Shown here one piece after another: positions 1-8,294 of a stretch of 64,000 nt of DNA (positions are counted from its first letter, which is position 1; each line of letters starts with the position of its first letter). This DNA comes from Sulfuriferula nivalis (GTDB taxonomy: Bacteria > Pseudomonadota > Gammaproteobacteria > Burkholderiales > Sulfuriferulaceae). Made by a program: the position numbers and the translations under genes. Location: contig NZ_AP021881.1 of assembly GCF_009937995.1 (NCBI RefSeq), forward strand, positions 1,798,001 to 1,862,000. Direction: 5' to 3'. Below the pieces are notes generated by a model that was not told the origin of the DNA, did not search any database, and saw nothing but the letters and a program-made list of their open reading frames with translations.

Positions 1-726
1 TCTATCGTCGTGGTCTCAGGAATTTCATATGTAAGCTATCTAACTCAAACTTATTTTTTCCCAAATGCTGGCGTTTTATTAACGGGTATATTAGGCGGAT
101 TATATTCCAGCACCTCCGCCACAGCCGTATTGAGTCGGCGCGCACATAAAGTGAACGCCAGCAATCGGCTCTATGCGAGCGCTATCATTCTCGCTACTGC
201 CATGATGTATCTGCGTTTAATGTTATTGATTACATTACTTGGACATATTGATGTTGCCCGTCAGCTAATTTTGCCCTTTGCATTGCTGATATCTGGCTCT
301 GTCATCCTCGCCTGGTGGTTATATCGACAAGGCAACCACACCCAACCTGCCGTAAACGACACCAGCAACACTATCCACCACCCACTGGAGTTCTCTACTG
401 CAATATTATTTGCCGGATTATTTGTATTTTTTGCCGGACTGACTCAAGCAGTTATTACGAAATTTGGATTAGCTGGTTTGCATAGCTTGTCATTATTAGT
501 GGGTTTCAGCGATATCGATCCATTTATCCTTGCCTTATTGGCAGGAAAATACAGCATAAATATACACATCATTACTAGCGCAGTGTTAATGGCAACTGCC
601 AGCAATAACATATTGAAAGCTATTTACACCTTGGGAATTGCACGCAATCGCAATGTTTTTGCCGCGGCCGCATGGCTTGTTTTTACAGGTTTCGCCTCCA
701 TTACCTATACATACATTAATCAATAA
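1..726 (+). CDS. DUF4010 / MgtC-family integral membrane protein, 5' end outside window
   Basis: The frame is open from base 1, so the start codon lies upstream and only the C-terminal part (about 241 residues) is seen. The protein is almost entirely hydrophobic, with about six predicted membrane segments, and has the Gly/Ser-rich stretch GGLYSSTSATAVLSRR typical of DUF4010 proteins, which are often fused to an N-terminal MgtC/SapB domain. The substrate is not known; a transport or membrane-stress role is inferred only from the family. It ends 12 bases before cbpA on the same strand, but the two are probably functionally unrelated. Confidence 0.75.
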   Translation, partial: SIVVVSGISYVSYLTQTYFFPNAGVLLTGILGGLYSSTSATAVLSRRAHKVNASNRLYASAIILATAMMYLRLMLLITLLGHIDVARQLILPFALLISGSVILAWWLYRQGNHTQPAVNDTSNTIHHPLEFSTAILFAGLFVFFAGLTQAVITKFGLAGLHSLSLLVGFSDIDPFILALLAGKYSINIHIITSAVLMATASNNILKAIYTLGIARNRNVFAAAAWLVFTGFASITYTYINQ

Positions 727-738
727 ACAGGAGTCGTT

Positions 739-1659
739 ATGGAATTTCAGGATTACTATAAAACGCTAGGCGTGGACAAAACCGCCAGCGCTGAAGAAAT
801 CAAAAAAGCCTATCGCAAATTAGCCCGTAAATATCATCCTGATGTCAGCAAAGAGGCTGATGCAGAAAAAATGATGAAGGCAGTGAACGAAGCCAACGAA
901 GTGTTATCAGATCCTGAAAAACGTGCCGCTTATGATCAGGTTGGACAAGGTTATCAGTCTGGCCAAGATTTCCGTGCTCCACCTAACTGGGATGGTGGAT
1001 TTGAATTTTCAGGTGGCAATTTTAACGACACGAGTGACTTTTTTGCCAATTTGTTTGGGCAAGCAGGTAAACGTAGCCAAGGCCGTAGACAATATCAGGA
1101 GCGTGGTGAAGATAAACATGCCAAGATTGTCATTGACCTGATCGATGCCTATCAAGGTACCACGCGCAATATCACCCTGCGCGCACCAGAACTCGATGCT
1201 ACAGGTCACACGGTCAATAAAGAACGCACTATCAGTGTACAAATACCTAAGGGTGTCAAAGCCGGCCAGCATATCCGCCTCAATGGACAAGGCAGCCCTG
1301 GCTTTGGCGGTGGCGCTGCTGGCGATTTATATCTGGAAGTCCAATTCAGGGAAGATGCTCGTTTCCGCGTAGAGGAACGTGATGTCTACCAAACGGTGCC
1401 AGTCACCCCATGGGAAGCTGCATTAGGGGGTGGTATAGAGGTCAACACACCATCAGGTACAGTGCAAGTCAAAGTACCTGCCAATTCGCAAACAGGCCGT
1501 AAGTTACGTCTTAAAGGTCGTGGTATACCGAGTACAACCCCGGGTGATTTATATTTACTGCTCGAAGTCGTGTTGCCACCGGCAGACACTGAAGCCGCGC
1601 GTAAAATTTATGAAACCATGGCGCACGAGCTTGCCTTTAACCCACGTACGGGAGCGTAA
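739..1659 (+). CDS. cbpA: Curved DNA-binding protein / DnaJ-type co-chaperone CbpA
   Basis: This 306-residue protein has an N-terminal J domain (about residues 4-70) with the essential HPD motif in KYHPDVSK, a Gly/Phe-rich linker (about 75-120), and two C-terminal substrate-binding beta domains. It lacks the four CxxCxGxG zinc motifs of DnaJ, so it is a class II J protein that stimulates DnaK ATPase. Length matches CbpA (about 306 aa). A GGAG ribosome site precedes the ATG. It is followed 2 bases later by cbpM, the usual partner, so the two form an operon. Confidence 0.95.
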   Translation: MEFQDYYKTLGVDKTASAEEIKKAYRKLARKYHPDVSKEADAEKMMKAVNEANEVLSDPEKRAAYDQVGQGYQSGQDFRAPPNWDGGFEFSGGNFNDTSDFFANLFGQAGKRSQGRRQYQERGEDKHAKIVIDLIDAYQGTTRNITLRAPELDATGHTVNKERTISVQIPKGVKAGQHIRLNGQGSPGFGGGAAGDLYLEVQFREDARFRVEERDVYQTVPVTPWEAALGGGIEVNTPSGTVQVKVPANSQTGRKLRLKGRGIPSTTPGDLYLLLEVVLPPADTEAARKIYETMAHELAFNPRTGA

Positions 1660-1661
1660 AC

Positions 1662-1970
1662 ATGAGTATAACGGCTGTTATTATTGACGACGACCTGCTT
1701 ACACTGACTGATTTAGCCCATAGCTGCAATGTCAGTCCAGAATGGATAGTTTCACGTTTAGAAGCTGGCCTGCTTAGTTTAACCATCACCAACGCTCAAC
1801 CAGTACGCTATACCAGTGCCGAACTTACCCGAGTTCGACGCTTATGTAATATCGAGCGCAATTTTGATGCGAATCCGGAATTAGCCGCACTTGTTGTTGA
1901 TATGATGGAAGAAATTGAACGACTCAGAAAACAACTCCAACCTGTTGATAAACAGGCGTTTGATATATAA
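1662..1970 (+). CDS. cbpM: Chaperone modulator CbpM (MerR-like)
   Basis: This 102-aa protein has the MerR-like helix-turn-helix fold of CbpM (LTDLAHSCNVSPEWIVSRLEAG) and a C-terminal helical stretch ending ERLRKQL. In the family CbpM binds the J domain of CbpA and blocks both its co-chaperone and DNA-binding activities. It starts 2 bases after the cbpA stop and is followed at once by a strong hairpin terminator, which closes the two-gene operon. Confidence 0.92.
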   Translation: MSITAVIIDDDLLTLTDLAHSCNVSPEWIVSRLEAGLLSLTITNAQPVRYTSAELTRVRRLCNIERNFDANPELAALVVDMMEEIERLRKQLQPVDKQAFDI

Positions 1971-1971
1971 A

Positions 1972-2000
1972 AAAACACGAAGTTTTTGACTTCGTGTTTT
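1972..2000. terminator. Intrinsic terminator after cbpAM, probably bidirectional
   Basis: An 11-bp perfect stem (AAAACACGAAG / CTTCGTGTTTT) with a 7-base loop. T-rich and A-rich flanks mean it can act on both strands: it ends cbpM (+) and the convergent small exported-protein gene (-), whose stop lies at 2026. Confidence 0.85.
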
Positions 2001-2025
2001 ATGTTTTCCAGACCATCCCTAATAC

Positions 2026-2316
2026 TTATTGATTTCGGATAGTAATCACCTGAACAATCAGATTTTCTGTATACAAAATACGATCGGCCATTAAACCTAT
2101 TTGCTCTTCAGTTGAGAGTATGCCATCTATCAATTGACTTGCAATGCCTGCACTTAACACCATAGCTGTATTCACATTTGCGGCACGATTTGCACTATTG
2201 CTGGTATTTGCGTTGGGGCCAGCGGCATATACATTGTGTTGTGTGATAACTGTTACAGCCATTAACATTGATGAAAAAACAACTTTACGTAGCACTGCAG
2301 TCATATTTAAAAACAT
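2026..2316 (-). CDS. Small exported protein of unknown function
   Basis: The likely start is the ATG at 2316 (96 aa), because it has an AGGG ribosome site and gives a proper signal peptide: a basic start, a hydrophobic core (VVFSSMLMAVTVIT) and an AXA-like end (VYAAG). An in-frame ATG further upstream (2394) would add 26 charged residues before the signal and is less likely. The mature part is Asn/Ala-rich and then helical, ending in a hydrophobic strand. No family is recognised. Confidence 0.55.
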   Translation of the reverse strand: MFLNMTAVLRKVVFSSMLMAVTVITQHNVYAAGPNANTSNSANRAANVNTAMVLSAGIASQLIDGILSTEEQIGLMADRILYTENLIVQVITIRNQ

Positions 2317-2517
2317 AACAAAACCCTTATCGAAGTAAATTTTAAAAAATGTCTCACATGAAATCGAGCGCTTACGTTTCACTGACGGCGGCATTGTAAC
2401 ATTACTATATTATAATTTACTAATACTATTTCACTGAATAAAGATAACAAACAGCCGTGAGAGAGTATCGATTTACTTACTAACTGGCACGCATCACCAT
2501 TTCAGTTGATTCAGTAA

Positions 2518-3876
2518 TTAAGCATCCCTAAGATAAGTCACAGCATCCTGCAAACGCTCCACACCAATAACCTCCATCCCAGCAATAGCCTGACGAGGTT
2601 TATTGGCAATGGGCACAATCGCCAGCGTAAAACCCAGTTTTGCGGCTTCACGCAGACGCTCTTGCCCGCGTTGCACAGGACGAATTTCACCCGCCAAACC
2701 AACCTCACCAAATACAACAAGTTTGTCTGGCATCGCTTTGTTTTTAAAAGATGAAACTATGGCCAGTAACAGAGGTAAATCAGCAGCTGGTTCATTGATA
2801 CGCACACCACCGACCGCGTTGATAAATACATCCTGATCATGGCAGGCCAAGCCAGCATGGCGATGCAATACAGCTAATAACATAGCCAGCCTGTTTTGTT
2901 CAAGACCCACTGACAAGCGACGCGGATTCGGCATGGGTGAAGACTCAACCAAAGCTTGAATTTCCACTAATAACGGTCGTGTACCCTCTTGCGTCACCAT
3001 GACGCACGACCCCGGCACATCAGAGCGGTGGCCAGACAGAAAAATAGCGGAAGGATTGGAAACACCTTTCAATCCCTTATCTGTCATGGCGAACACGCCT
3101 AGCTCGTTCACCGCCCCAAAGCGATTCTTAATTGCGCGTACCAGACGGAAAGTCGAGCTGGTGTCGCCTTCAAAATACAACACAGTATCAACAATATGCT
3201 CCAGCACGCGTGGCCCAGCCAAGGCACCTTCCTTGGTTACATGCCCAACAAGAAATATCACGGTACCGCTTTGTTTAGCGAATCGTGTTAATTGTGCCGC
3301 ACACTCACGCACCTGTGCCACCGAGCCGGGTGCAGATTGCAATGCCTCGGAATATACTGTTTGTATGGAGTCGATTACTGCGATAAATGGCTGGTGTGCT
3401 TGCAGGGTCGCAAGTATTTTTTCTAATTGAATTTCAGCTAGCAGTTCCAGCTTTTCGCCATCCAGTTGCAAGCGATTCGCTCTCAGCGCGATTTGACGGG
3501 CGGATTCTTCACCACTGACATATAAGGTTTTGTGCTGCTGGCTCATGGCGGTCAACGCCTGTAGCAGCAAGGTTGATTTACCCACCCCAGGGTCGCCGCC
3601 AATAAGCACGACACCGCCCTTGACCACACCGCCACCCAGCACTCTATCCAGCTCATCTACTGTGGTTAATACACGCTCATCTTCAACTGCCTCAACGCTA
3701 CCCAGCGTTTGTACTTGGCTGACTACCGATAACGCACTGTAACGCGAAGGTGTAACGGATTCAGCCAGCGTTTCAACCAGAGTATTCCATGCATCACAAT
3801 GCGGGCATTGTCCTTGCCATTTGGTCGAAGAACCACCACATTCGGTACATGTGTAGAGCGTTTTTGCTTTAGCCAT
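2518..3876 (-). CDS. radA: DNA repair protein RadA (Sms)
   Basis: This 452-aa RecA-like ATPase processes recombination intermediates and promotes branch migration. It has an N-terminal four-cysteine zinc finger (CTEC...CPHC, about residues 10-29), a Walker A motif GDPGVGKST (about 94-102), a Walker B region (FIAVIDS), the RadA-specific KNRFG motif, and a C-terminal Lon-protease-like domain. Length is normal. It is divergent from the resident arfB, whose start is 36 bases away, a pairing that implies a shared promoter region. Confidence 0.97.
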   Translation of the reverse strand: MAKAKTLYTCTECGGSSTKWQGQCPHCDAWNTLVETLAESVTPSRYSALSVVSQVQTLGSVEAVEDERVLTTVDELDRVLGGGVVKGGVVLIGGDPGVGKSTLLLQALTAMSQQHKTLYVSGEESARQIALRANRLQLDGEKLELLAEIQLEKILATLQAHQPFIAVIDSIQTVYSEALQSAPGSVAQVRECAAQLTRFAKQSGTVIFLVGHVTKEGALAGPRVLEHIVDTVLYFEGDTSSTFRLVRAIKNRFGAVNELGVFAMTDKGLKGVSNPSAIFLSGHRSDVPGSCVMVTQEGTRPLLVEIQALVESSPMPNPRRLSVGLEQNRLAMLLAVLHRHAGLACHDQDVFINAVGGVRINEPAADLPLLLAIVSSFKNKAMPDKLVVFGEVGLAGEIRPVQRGQERLREAAKLGFTLAIVPIANKPRQAIAGMEVIGVERLQDAVTYLRDA

Positions 3877-3911
3877 TTGAGGATATCGTATTACGTTATA
3901 ATTGAGTCACT

Positions 3912-4004
3912 ATGATACGCATTAACCGCCACATCAGCATCCCTGAATCCGAGATTAGCGAGCAGTTTATCCGCGCGTCGGGTCCTGGTGGGCAAAACGT
4001 CAAC
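3912..4004 (+). pseudogene. arfB: arfB fragment 1 of 4 (codons 1-31, through the GGQ motif)
   Basis: The first 31 codons of the resident ArfB (YaeJ) gene, a peptidyl-tRNA hydrolase that rescues stalled ribosomes. It encodes ISIPESEISEQFIRASG followed by the catalytic GGQ at residues 26-28. The frame breaks right after Asn31 and reads a few foreign codons (MVYTRT) to a stop at 4023. The gene continues at 8023, 10704 and 13252. Joined without insertions and duplications the pieces total 423 nt, exactly 140 codons plus stop, the normal ArfB length. Confidence 0.9.
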
Positions 4005-4171
4005 ATGGTGTACACTCGTACATAACAAGGTGTTTTTGATGAAAAACAAGGTAATTTAGTACAAAATTAGACAGATATTGTGAATAAATCGATTTGACCA
4101 CCAAGAAATAAACGTTTTGTCCACCTAGTTTATTATTTTGCCCACCAAGGATAATATGAAAGCGTAGGTAA
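4005..4171. other. Non-coding start of the inserted segment, transposon-end-like
   Basis: This is the foreign DNA between the first arfB fragment and the second arfB copy. It begins near TGTACACTCGTACA (4009-4022), a TGTAC...GTACA inverted repeat, and ends with three spaced CCACC repeats (listed separately). No gene is seen. The layout resembles the end of a Tn7/Tn5053-like element, but no matching opposite end is visible near 8020, so this is inference. Confidence 0.4.
4093..4150 (+). repeat. Three direct repeats of TTTTGnCCACCwAG spaced 21-23 bp
   Basis: The units are TTTGACCACCAAG, TTTTGTCCACCTAG and TTTTGCCCACCAAGG, with CCACC starting at 4098, 4121 and 4142. Regular spacing of two helical turns and AT-rich gaps resemble transposase-binding arrays at the ends of TnsB/TniA-type transposons. 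They could also be regulatory sites for the second arfB copy just downstream. Confidence 0.5.
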
Positions 4172-4597
4172 ATTATTCTACAAATCACTCCAAATATCTC
4201 CATCGATGAGCGTGATATTGAACTTCAGTTTATTCGAGCTTCAGGACCTGGAGGTCAAAATGTAAATAAAATTTCTAGCGCGGTACAATTACGATTTGAT
4301 ACAGTACGTTGTACTTCATTACCAGAGGATGTGCAGCTACGTTTGCGCAAGTTGGCTGGTAGACGGATGACAGATGAGGGCATTTTAATCATTGAAGCAA
4401 GCCGTTTTCGCACTCAAGGAAGAAATCGAGAAGATGCACTGGCGCGATTAATCGCGCTAATCCGATCTGCGACCGAAATACCTAAACCACGGGTCAAAAC
4501 CAAACCAACTTTAGCATCAAAGAAACGACGACTAGAAGGAAAGCAGCAACGAGGGGAAGTTAAACGTTTGCGAAAAGTTCCACCTTCGGATAGTTAA
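4172..4597 (+). CDS. arfB: Second ArfB copy, peptidyl-tRNA hydrolase, no standard start codon
   Basis: The frame encodes a whole ArfB-like protein: LQITPNISIDERDIELQ, then the GGQ catalytic motif (FIRASGPGGQNVNK), the helical domain, and a basic tail (KPRVKTKPTLASKKRRLEG) that enters the mRNA channel. It differs clearly from the resident copy, so it came in with the inserted segment. In-frame stop TAA at 4169 is followed by ATT ATT CTA CAA; the first standard start codon is a GTG at 4331, far beyond the GGQ motif. Either an ATT start is used (about 141 aa) or the gene has lost its start. A TAGGT motif just upstream could serve as ribosome site. Confidence 0.65.
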   Translation: MILQITPNISIDERDIELQFIRASGPGGQNVNKISSAVQLRFDTVRCTSLPEDVQLRLRKLAGRRMTDEGILIIEASRFRTQGRNREDALARLIALIRSATEIPKPRVKTKPTLASKKRRLEGKQQRGEVKRLRKVPPSDS

Positions 4598-4643
4598 TTC
4601 AATATATTATTTCCCCCTGTTATTTTTGGAAAGCTAAGATGAT

Positions 4644-4678
4644 ATGGCGACAGTAAGAGAGCGTTTTGATGTTGATGC
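4644..4678 (+). pseudogene. Detached 5' end of the TIR-domain gene
   Basis: ATG at 4644 opens a frame reading MATVRERFDVDA that is cut at 4678 by an IS66 element. The last 8 bases (4671-4678, GTTGATGC) recur at 7167-7174 on the far side of the element, where the same frame continues to 7991. Without the element the gene would encode 283 aa. Confidence 0.85.
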
Positions 4679-4716
4679 GTAAGCGTCCAGCCCAGCCACT
4701 CCAATCCCTTCACTAC

Positions 4717-6345
4717 TTATGGTAGTTCATTTTTAAACGGCAGCAATTCATCAATCTGGCTATTAGGCCAGACCGGTAATTTTTCCAACGTATCTTTGAG
4801 CCATGCATAGGGTTCCAAGCCATTGAGCTTGGCGGTAGCCAACAAACTCTGAATCGCTGCAGCGCGTTTGCCTGCACGTTCTGAGCCTGCGAACAGCCAA
4901 TTCTTTTTGCCGATGGCAATGGGTCGTATCGCATTTTCGACTGGGTTGTTATCAATAGGCAAGATGCCGCTGTCCGCATAGCGTATCAGTGCTGGCCAAC
5001 GCTTGATGCTGTAATCCAACGCGCGGGCTGTGCCGCTGCCATCGGCCACTTTGACGCGAGTCTGGATTAACCAGTCATGCAGTTCGCCCAATAACGGTTT
5101 TGCCTGAGTCTGGCGCAACTGCAAACGACCTGCCGCATCCAGCTTGTCCGCAGCCTGCTCAATGGCATAGAGTGCCGCGATACGCTGCAGCGCAGCCGCT
5201 GCAATTGGACTTTGGTTGGCCGCATGCAAATCAAAGAACTTCCGACGTGCATGTGCGAAGCATGCCAGCTCAGTGATGCCTTGGGTAAATAACGCTTTAT
5301 AACCAGCGTAATCGTCAACCATCAAGTGTCCTTGCCAACCTGCCAGAAAGTGCCGCGCATGCAATCCCTGTCGCCCTGGCTGATAGTCAAACACCACGAT
5401 AGGCGGTGCGGATGAAGGGGATGCCAAATCACCCGTGCGGTAAGCCCACAGATAAGCTTTCTTGGTTTTGCCCGCCCCGGGGTCTAATTGTGGCACTGGC
5501 GTTTCATCCGCATGCAATACACTGCGTGCCAGCAGTAATTCAGTGAGCCTGTCGACCAACGGTTGCAACGCTACCCCCACACGTCCGACCCACTCCGCCA
5601 AGGTGGAACGCGCCAGGGTCACCTGGCTGCGCTGGGCAATGTGTTCTATACGGTAGAGCGGTAAATGATCAACGAATTTACTGATCATCACCCACGCCAG
5701 CAAACCTGATGTCGCCACGCCGCCGTCGATGACGGCAGCTGGAATGGGGGCGGCAGCAACGGTTTCGCAGTGGCGACAAGCATACTGTGGACGGATGTGT
5801 TGATGCACGGTGAACTGGGCAGGTTCGACATCCAGTTGTTCGCTGATGTCTTCACCGATTTTGATTAACGCACCACCACACGCACCGCACTGGCAAGATG
5901 CAGGCTCATGGCGATGAATGATGCGGGGCAGATGGTCAGGCAGTGGCTGACGACCTGCGCGTGGACGCGCAGGCTTGGGGATAGCGGTTGTCGCATCTTC
6001 GGTATTAGGTGTATCTGGCTGCCCGATTTGGGCTTCAATGGCCGTGATGTCGGCTGCCCAGCACTCATCAAACAACGCACGCTGCTCAGGCGAGAGCTGC
6101 TCGCTCTTGTTGGCGAAGCGGATGCGGCGGTAATAGGCAAGTTCCAGTACCAAAGCCTGGTTCTTGAGTTCGGCGTGCTGGATTTGCTTAGTCAGCGTGA
6201 GGATTTGTGCGGTGTTTTGCTGGAGTAATACTGTGTTTTGTTGAATGAGTTCAGCATCCTGTTTAACCTGCGCCAACAGCTTATCCACATACGCCGCCAA
6301 GGCGGGATCGGGGATAAATTGGGCAAGTTGTTGGGCTGAATCCAT
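4717..6345 (-). CDS. tnpC: IS66 transposase TnpC (copy 1)
   Basis: The ATG at 6345 (MDSAQQLAQFIPDP, 542 aa) is chosen over a much longer upstream frame because that extension overlaps tnpB out of frame and has no IS66 homology. The protein has an N-terminal coiled coil (LLQQNTAQILTLTKQIQ), a Cys zinc-binding domain (CQCGACGG...CRHCE), and the DDE catalytic core with HADETPV, MVDDYAGYK and DNNPVENAIRP. No clear ribosome site precedes the start. A TATAAT lies 8 bases upstream, and the hairpin at 6370-6401 sits in the leader. Confidence 0.95.
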   Translation of the reverse strand: MDSAQQLAQFIPDPALAAYVDKLLAQVKQDAELIQQNTVLLQQNTAQILTLTKQIQHAELKNQALVLELAYYRRIRFANKSEQLSPEQRALFDECWAADITAIEAQIGQPDTPNTEDATTAIPKPARPRAGRQPLPDHLPRIIHRHEPASCQCGACGGALIKIGEDISEQLDVEPAQFTVHQHIRPQYACRHCETVAAAPIPAAVIDGGVATSGLLAWVMISKFVDHLPLYRIEHIAQRSQVTLARSTLAEWVGRVGVALQPLVDRLTELLLARSVLHADETPVPQLDPGAGKTKKAYLWAYRTGDLASPSSAPPIVVFDYQPGRQGLHARHFLAGWQGHLMVDDYAGYKALFTQGITELACFAHARRKFFDLHAANQSPIAAAALQRIAALYAIEQAADKLDAAGRLQLRQTQAKPLLGELHDWLIQTRVKVADGSGTARALDYSIKRWPALIRYADSGILPIDNNPVENAIRPIAIGKKNWLFAGSERAGKRAAAIQSLLATAKLNGLEPYAWLKDTLEKLPVWPNSQIDELLPFKNELP

Positions 6346-6425
6346 GCTTGAATTATACCATTTCACCCCGCCTGAAACCAGCAATAATGCGGGTTTCAGG
6401 CATGTTTTTACTGAATCATGAGTGG

Positions 6426-6785
6426 CTACACCTGCCAGTGGGCAGGGGCTGGGGCACTGAGTCTTTGCCAGTCGATACCTGTGATCAGCCAGTCCCACTG
6501 TGTGGGGGTTAAAGGATGGGTGATGGCAGCGATGTCTGGCCAGGTGAAGTGACCACGATGCAGTCGGCGTTGGCACAACCAGACCCCTGTGCCATCCCAG
6601 ACCAGGAGCTTGACCCGCGTTTGGCGACGATTACGGAAGGCGTAGGCGGCGCCGTCGCAGGGACTGCGACCCAGGCGGTGCTGGATGCGCTGGGAAAGGC
6701 CATCTATGCCGATGCGCATGTCCACGGGTTCGATGACTAGCCAGACCTGGGTGGCGATGGGGCTGATGGGATGGGCAGATATCAT
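6426..6785 (-). CDS. tnpB: IS66 accessory protein TnpB (copy 1)
   Basis: This 119-aa protein matches the IS66 Orf2 family (VDMRIGIDGLSQRIQ, CDGAAYAFRNRRQTRVKLL, WDGTGVWLCQRRL). It is needed together with TnpA for efficient transposition in IS66-type elements. Its start overlaps the tnpA stop by four bases (ATGA), so translation is coupled. Confidence 0.95.
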   Translation of the reverse strand: MISAHPISPIATQVWLVIEPVDMRIGIDGLSQRIQHRLGRSPCDGAAYAFRNRRQTRVKLLVWDGTGVWLCQRRLHRGHFTWPDIAAITHPLTPTQWDWLITGIDWQRLSAPAPAHWQV

Positions 6786-7087
6786 GGCAGTTGCCGCAAC
6801 AAGTCAATTAGCCAGGGCGTGCTAGCAATGGGAAGCTCTACCCGCCAGCCAGTGGGGCTGTGGAGCTGGAGCGTGCCCGTGACAGGCGCAGGTTGAACAC
6901 TGACGGGGATGAGGGTTAGCGGTGGCTGGCGCGTGAGATTGGGCGCTGTTGTCAGCTGGCTGCGCCAGCGATAAAAGGTCTTGGCACATAAGCCGTGCTG
7001 GGTGCAATAAGCTGTGACGGTCAGTTTGGTTTGTTGCCAAGCGGTAAGGTGCGTTTGCCAAAAATCAGGCGTGTGTCGAGTAGCCAT
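6782..7087 (-). CDS. tnpA: IS66 accessory protein TnpA (copy 1)
   Basis: This 101-aa protein has an N-terminal helix-turn-helix of the IS66 TnpA / IS3 OrfA type (LTVTAYCTQHGLCAKTFYRWRSQL), expected to bind DNA. It is first in the element's operon and is followed, with a 4-base overlap, by tnpB. Confidence 0.95.
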   Translation of the reverse strand: MATRHTPDFWQTHLTAWQQTKLTVTAYCTQHGLCAKTFYRWRSQLTTAPNLTRQPPLTLIPVSVQPAPVTGTLQLHSPTGWRVELPIASTPWLIDLLRQLP

Positions 7088-7145
7088 CTAGCGTGCCTTT
7101 CATAAAAAAGCAGCTAGATTGCATGAGTTTGGCGGGCAATGACAG

Positions 7146-7991
7146 GTGGATGGGCTGGACGCTTACGTTGATGCAAAAGCATTAAATGCTCAGACAGAAT
7201 GGACAATGAATGGCTCAGGAATAAATCAGCATAACATCATTGGGAAAATATCCTATGCCTTTGAAGAACATACTAAATATTGGTCATTTTTTGTGCCTGA
7301 AGGGTCAAACATTGCTTGCGTAGAATATATGCTTAACATGCCTGATACAGCTCAATGCATCATTTCGGAAGATATTCCAATATTTCAGATAGTTGGAGAT
7401 GCTGATAGCCCAGAGAGATATGCACTAGATTCATTTAAATTTTCTGGGCGCATCTATTTGTACATAGACGAAGTATTGAAATCCGAACACAAGGAGAACA
7501 TTGTCGATATTGGGACACGACTTGGATTCAGCGTGGTGGTAAGAGATAGAGAATATGTGGAAAAATGTTCTGAATTAGCTAGACCTATTGTGTTTATTTC
7601 TCATGACTCCAGAGACAAGGATTCTTTAGTTAGCGACTTGGCTCGTGAAATGTCAAAACTCATATGTCCAGTTTGGTACGATGAATATTCACTTAAAGTT
7701 GGAGATAGTCTTCGTGAAAACATTGAGAGAGGGTTAAAGGAAGCAAGAAAATGTGTTGTGATTTTGTCCCCAAACTTCATTTCAAATGGCGGTTGGACAA
7801 AAGCAGAGTTTGATTCCATATATACCCGTGAGATTCATGAAAAATCAAATGTTATTCTCCCCGTATGGCATAACATTGAGAGCTCAGACGTCTATGATTA
7901 TTGTCCGCGTTTGCTAGATAGACTTGCTTTGTCTTCTTCAATCGGCATAGAGAAATTAGCTAAGAAACTAGTAGAAGCAGCCAATTCTTAG
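7146..7991 (+). CDS. TIR-domain protein, 5' end replaced by IS66 terminus
   Basis: A 281-aa frame opens at a GTG inside the IS66 right end and continues into the foreign gene, so the native MATVRERF start is replaced by MDGLDAY. Residues about 1-140 match no family I recognise. Residues 146-280 form a TIR domain: VFISHDSRDKDSL, the VWYDEYSLKVGDSLRENIERGL motif, and NGGWTKAEFDS with the likely catalytic glutamate at 221. Bacterial TIR domains often hydrolyse NAD+ in antiphage defence. No partner such as ThsA is nearby. Whether the chimeric gene is expressed is unknown. Confidence 0.75.
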   Translation: MDGLDAYVDAKALNAQTEWTMNGSGINQHNIIGKISYAFEEHTKYWSFFVPEGSNIACVEYMLNMPDTAQCIISEDIPIFQIVGDADSPERYALDSFKFSGRIYLYIDEVLKSEHKENIVDIGTRLGFSVVVRDREYVEKCSELARPIVFISHDSRDKDSLVSDLAREMSKLICPVWYDEYSLKVGDSLRENIERGLKEARKCVVILSPNFISNGGWTKAEFDSIYTREIHEKSNVILPVWHNIESSDVYDYCPRLLDRLALSSSIGIEKLAKKLVEAANS

Positions 7992-8022
7992 CTTATTAAT
8001 GGATTTAATTAGACATAATATC

Positions 8023-8215
8023 AATAAAGTCAGTACAGCAGTGCAATTACGTCTGGATGTTGCGCATTCACCCTCAATACCTGAGGATGTACGTGTGCGG
8101 CTGATTAAATTAGCCGGCGGTCGTATCAATCAGGATGGCATACTCACCATAGAAGCCAAACGCCACCGTACACAGGCGCGCAATCGTGATGATGCACGGG
8201 TGAAGCTGATTGAGT
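8023..8215 (+). pseudogene. arfB: arfB fragment 2 of 4 (central domain)
   Basis: The resident arfB resumes with NKVSTAVQLRLDV, directly continuing the GGQNVN at 4004, and runs to KLIE where IS66 copy 2 enters. The last 8 bases (GATTGAGT, 8208-8215) are the target duplication. TCAA occurs at both junctions of the first insertion (4000-4003 and 8021-8024) and could be a short target duplication. The reading frame itself has no stop or shift, so the damage is all from insertions. Confidence 0.9.
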
Positions 8216-8294
8216 GTAAGCGTCCAGCCCATCCACCTGTCATTGCCCGCCAAACTCATGCAATCTAGCTGCTTTTTTATGAAAGGCACGCTAG

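Larger units (their letters stand above)
4679..7166 (-). mobile_element. IS66-family insertion sequence, copy 1 (2488 bp)
   Basis: Ends match as inverted repeats beginning GTAAGCGTCCAGCCCA. An 8-bp target duplication GTTGATGC flanks it (4671-4678 and 7167-7174), the size expected for IS66. It holds tnpA, tnpB and tnpC on the minus strand, with a 10-bp-stem hairpin (6370-6401) between tnpB and tnpC. It interrupts the TIR gene after its eleventh codon. The encoded proteins are identical to those of copies 2 and 3. Confidence 0.97.

Noticed and set aside
4331-4597. Short 88-aa gene starting at GTG 4331
   Set aside because: It is only the C-terminal part of the second ArfB; the coding sequence clearly extends upstream through the GGQ motif.
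7146-7991. Thoeris defence system because of the TIR domain
   Set aside because: No ThsA-like SIR2/SLOG gene is next to it; neighbours are IS66 and arfB fragments.
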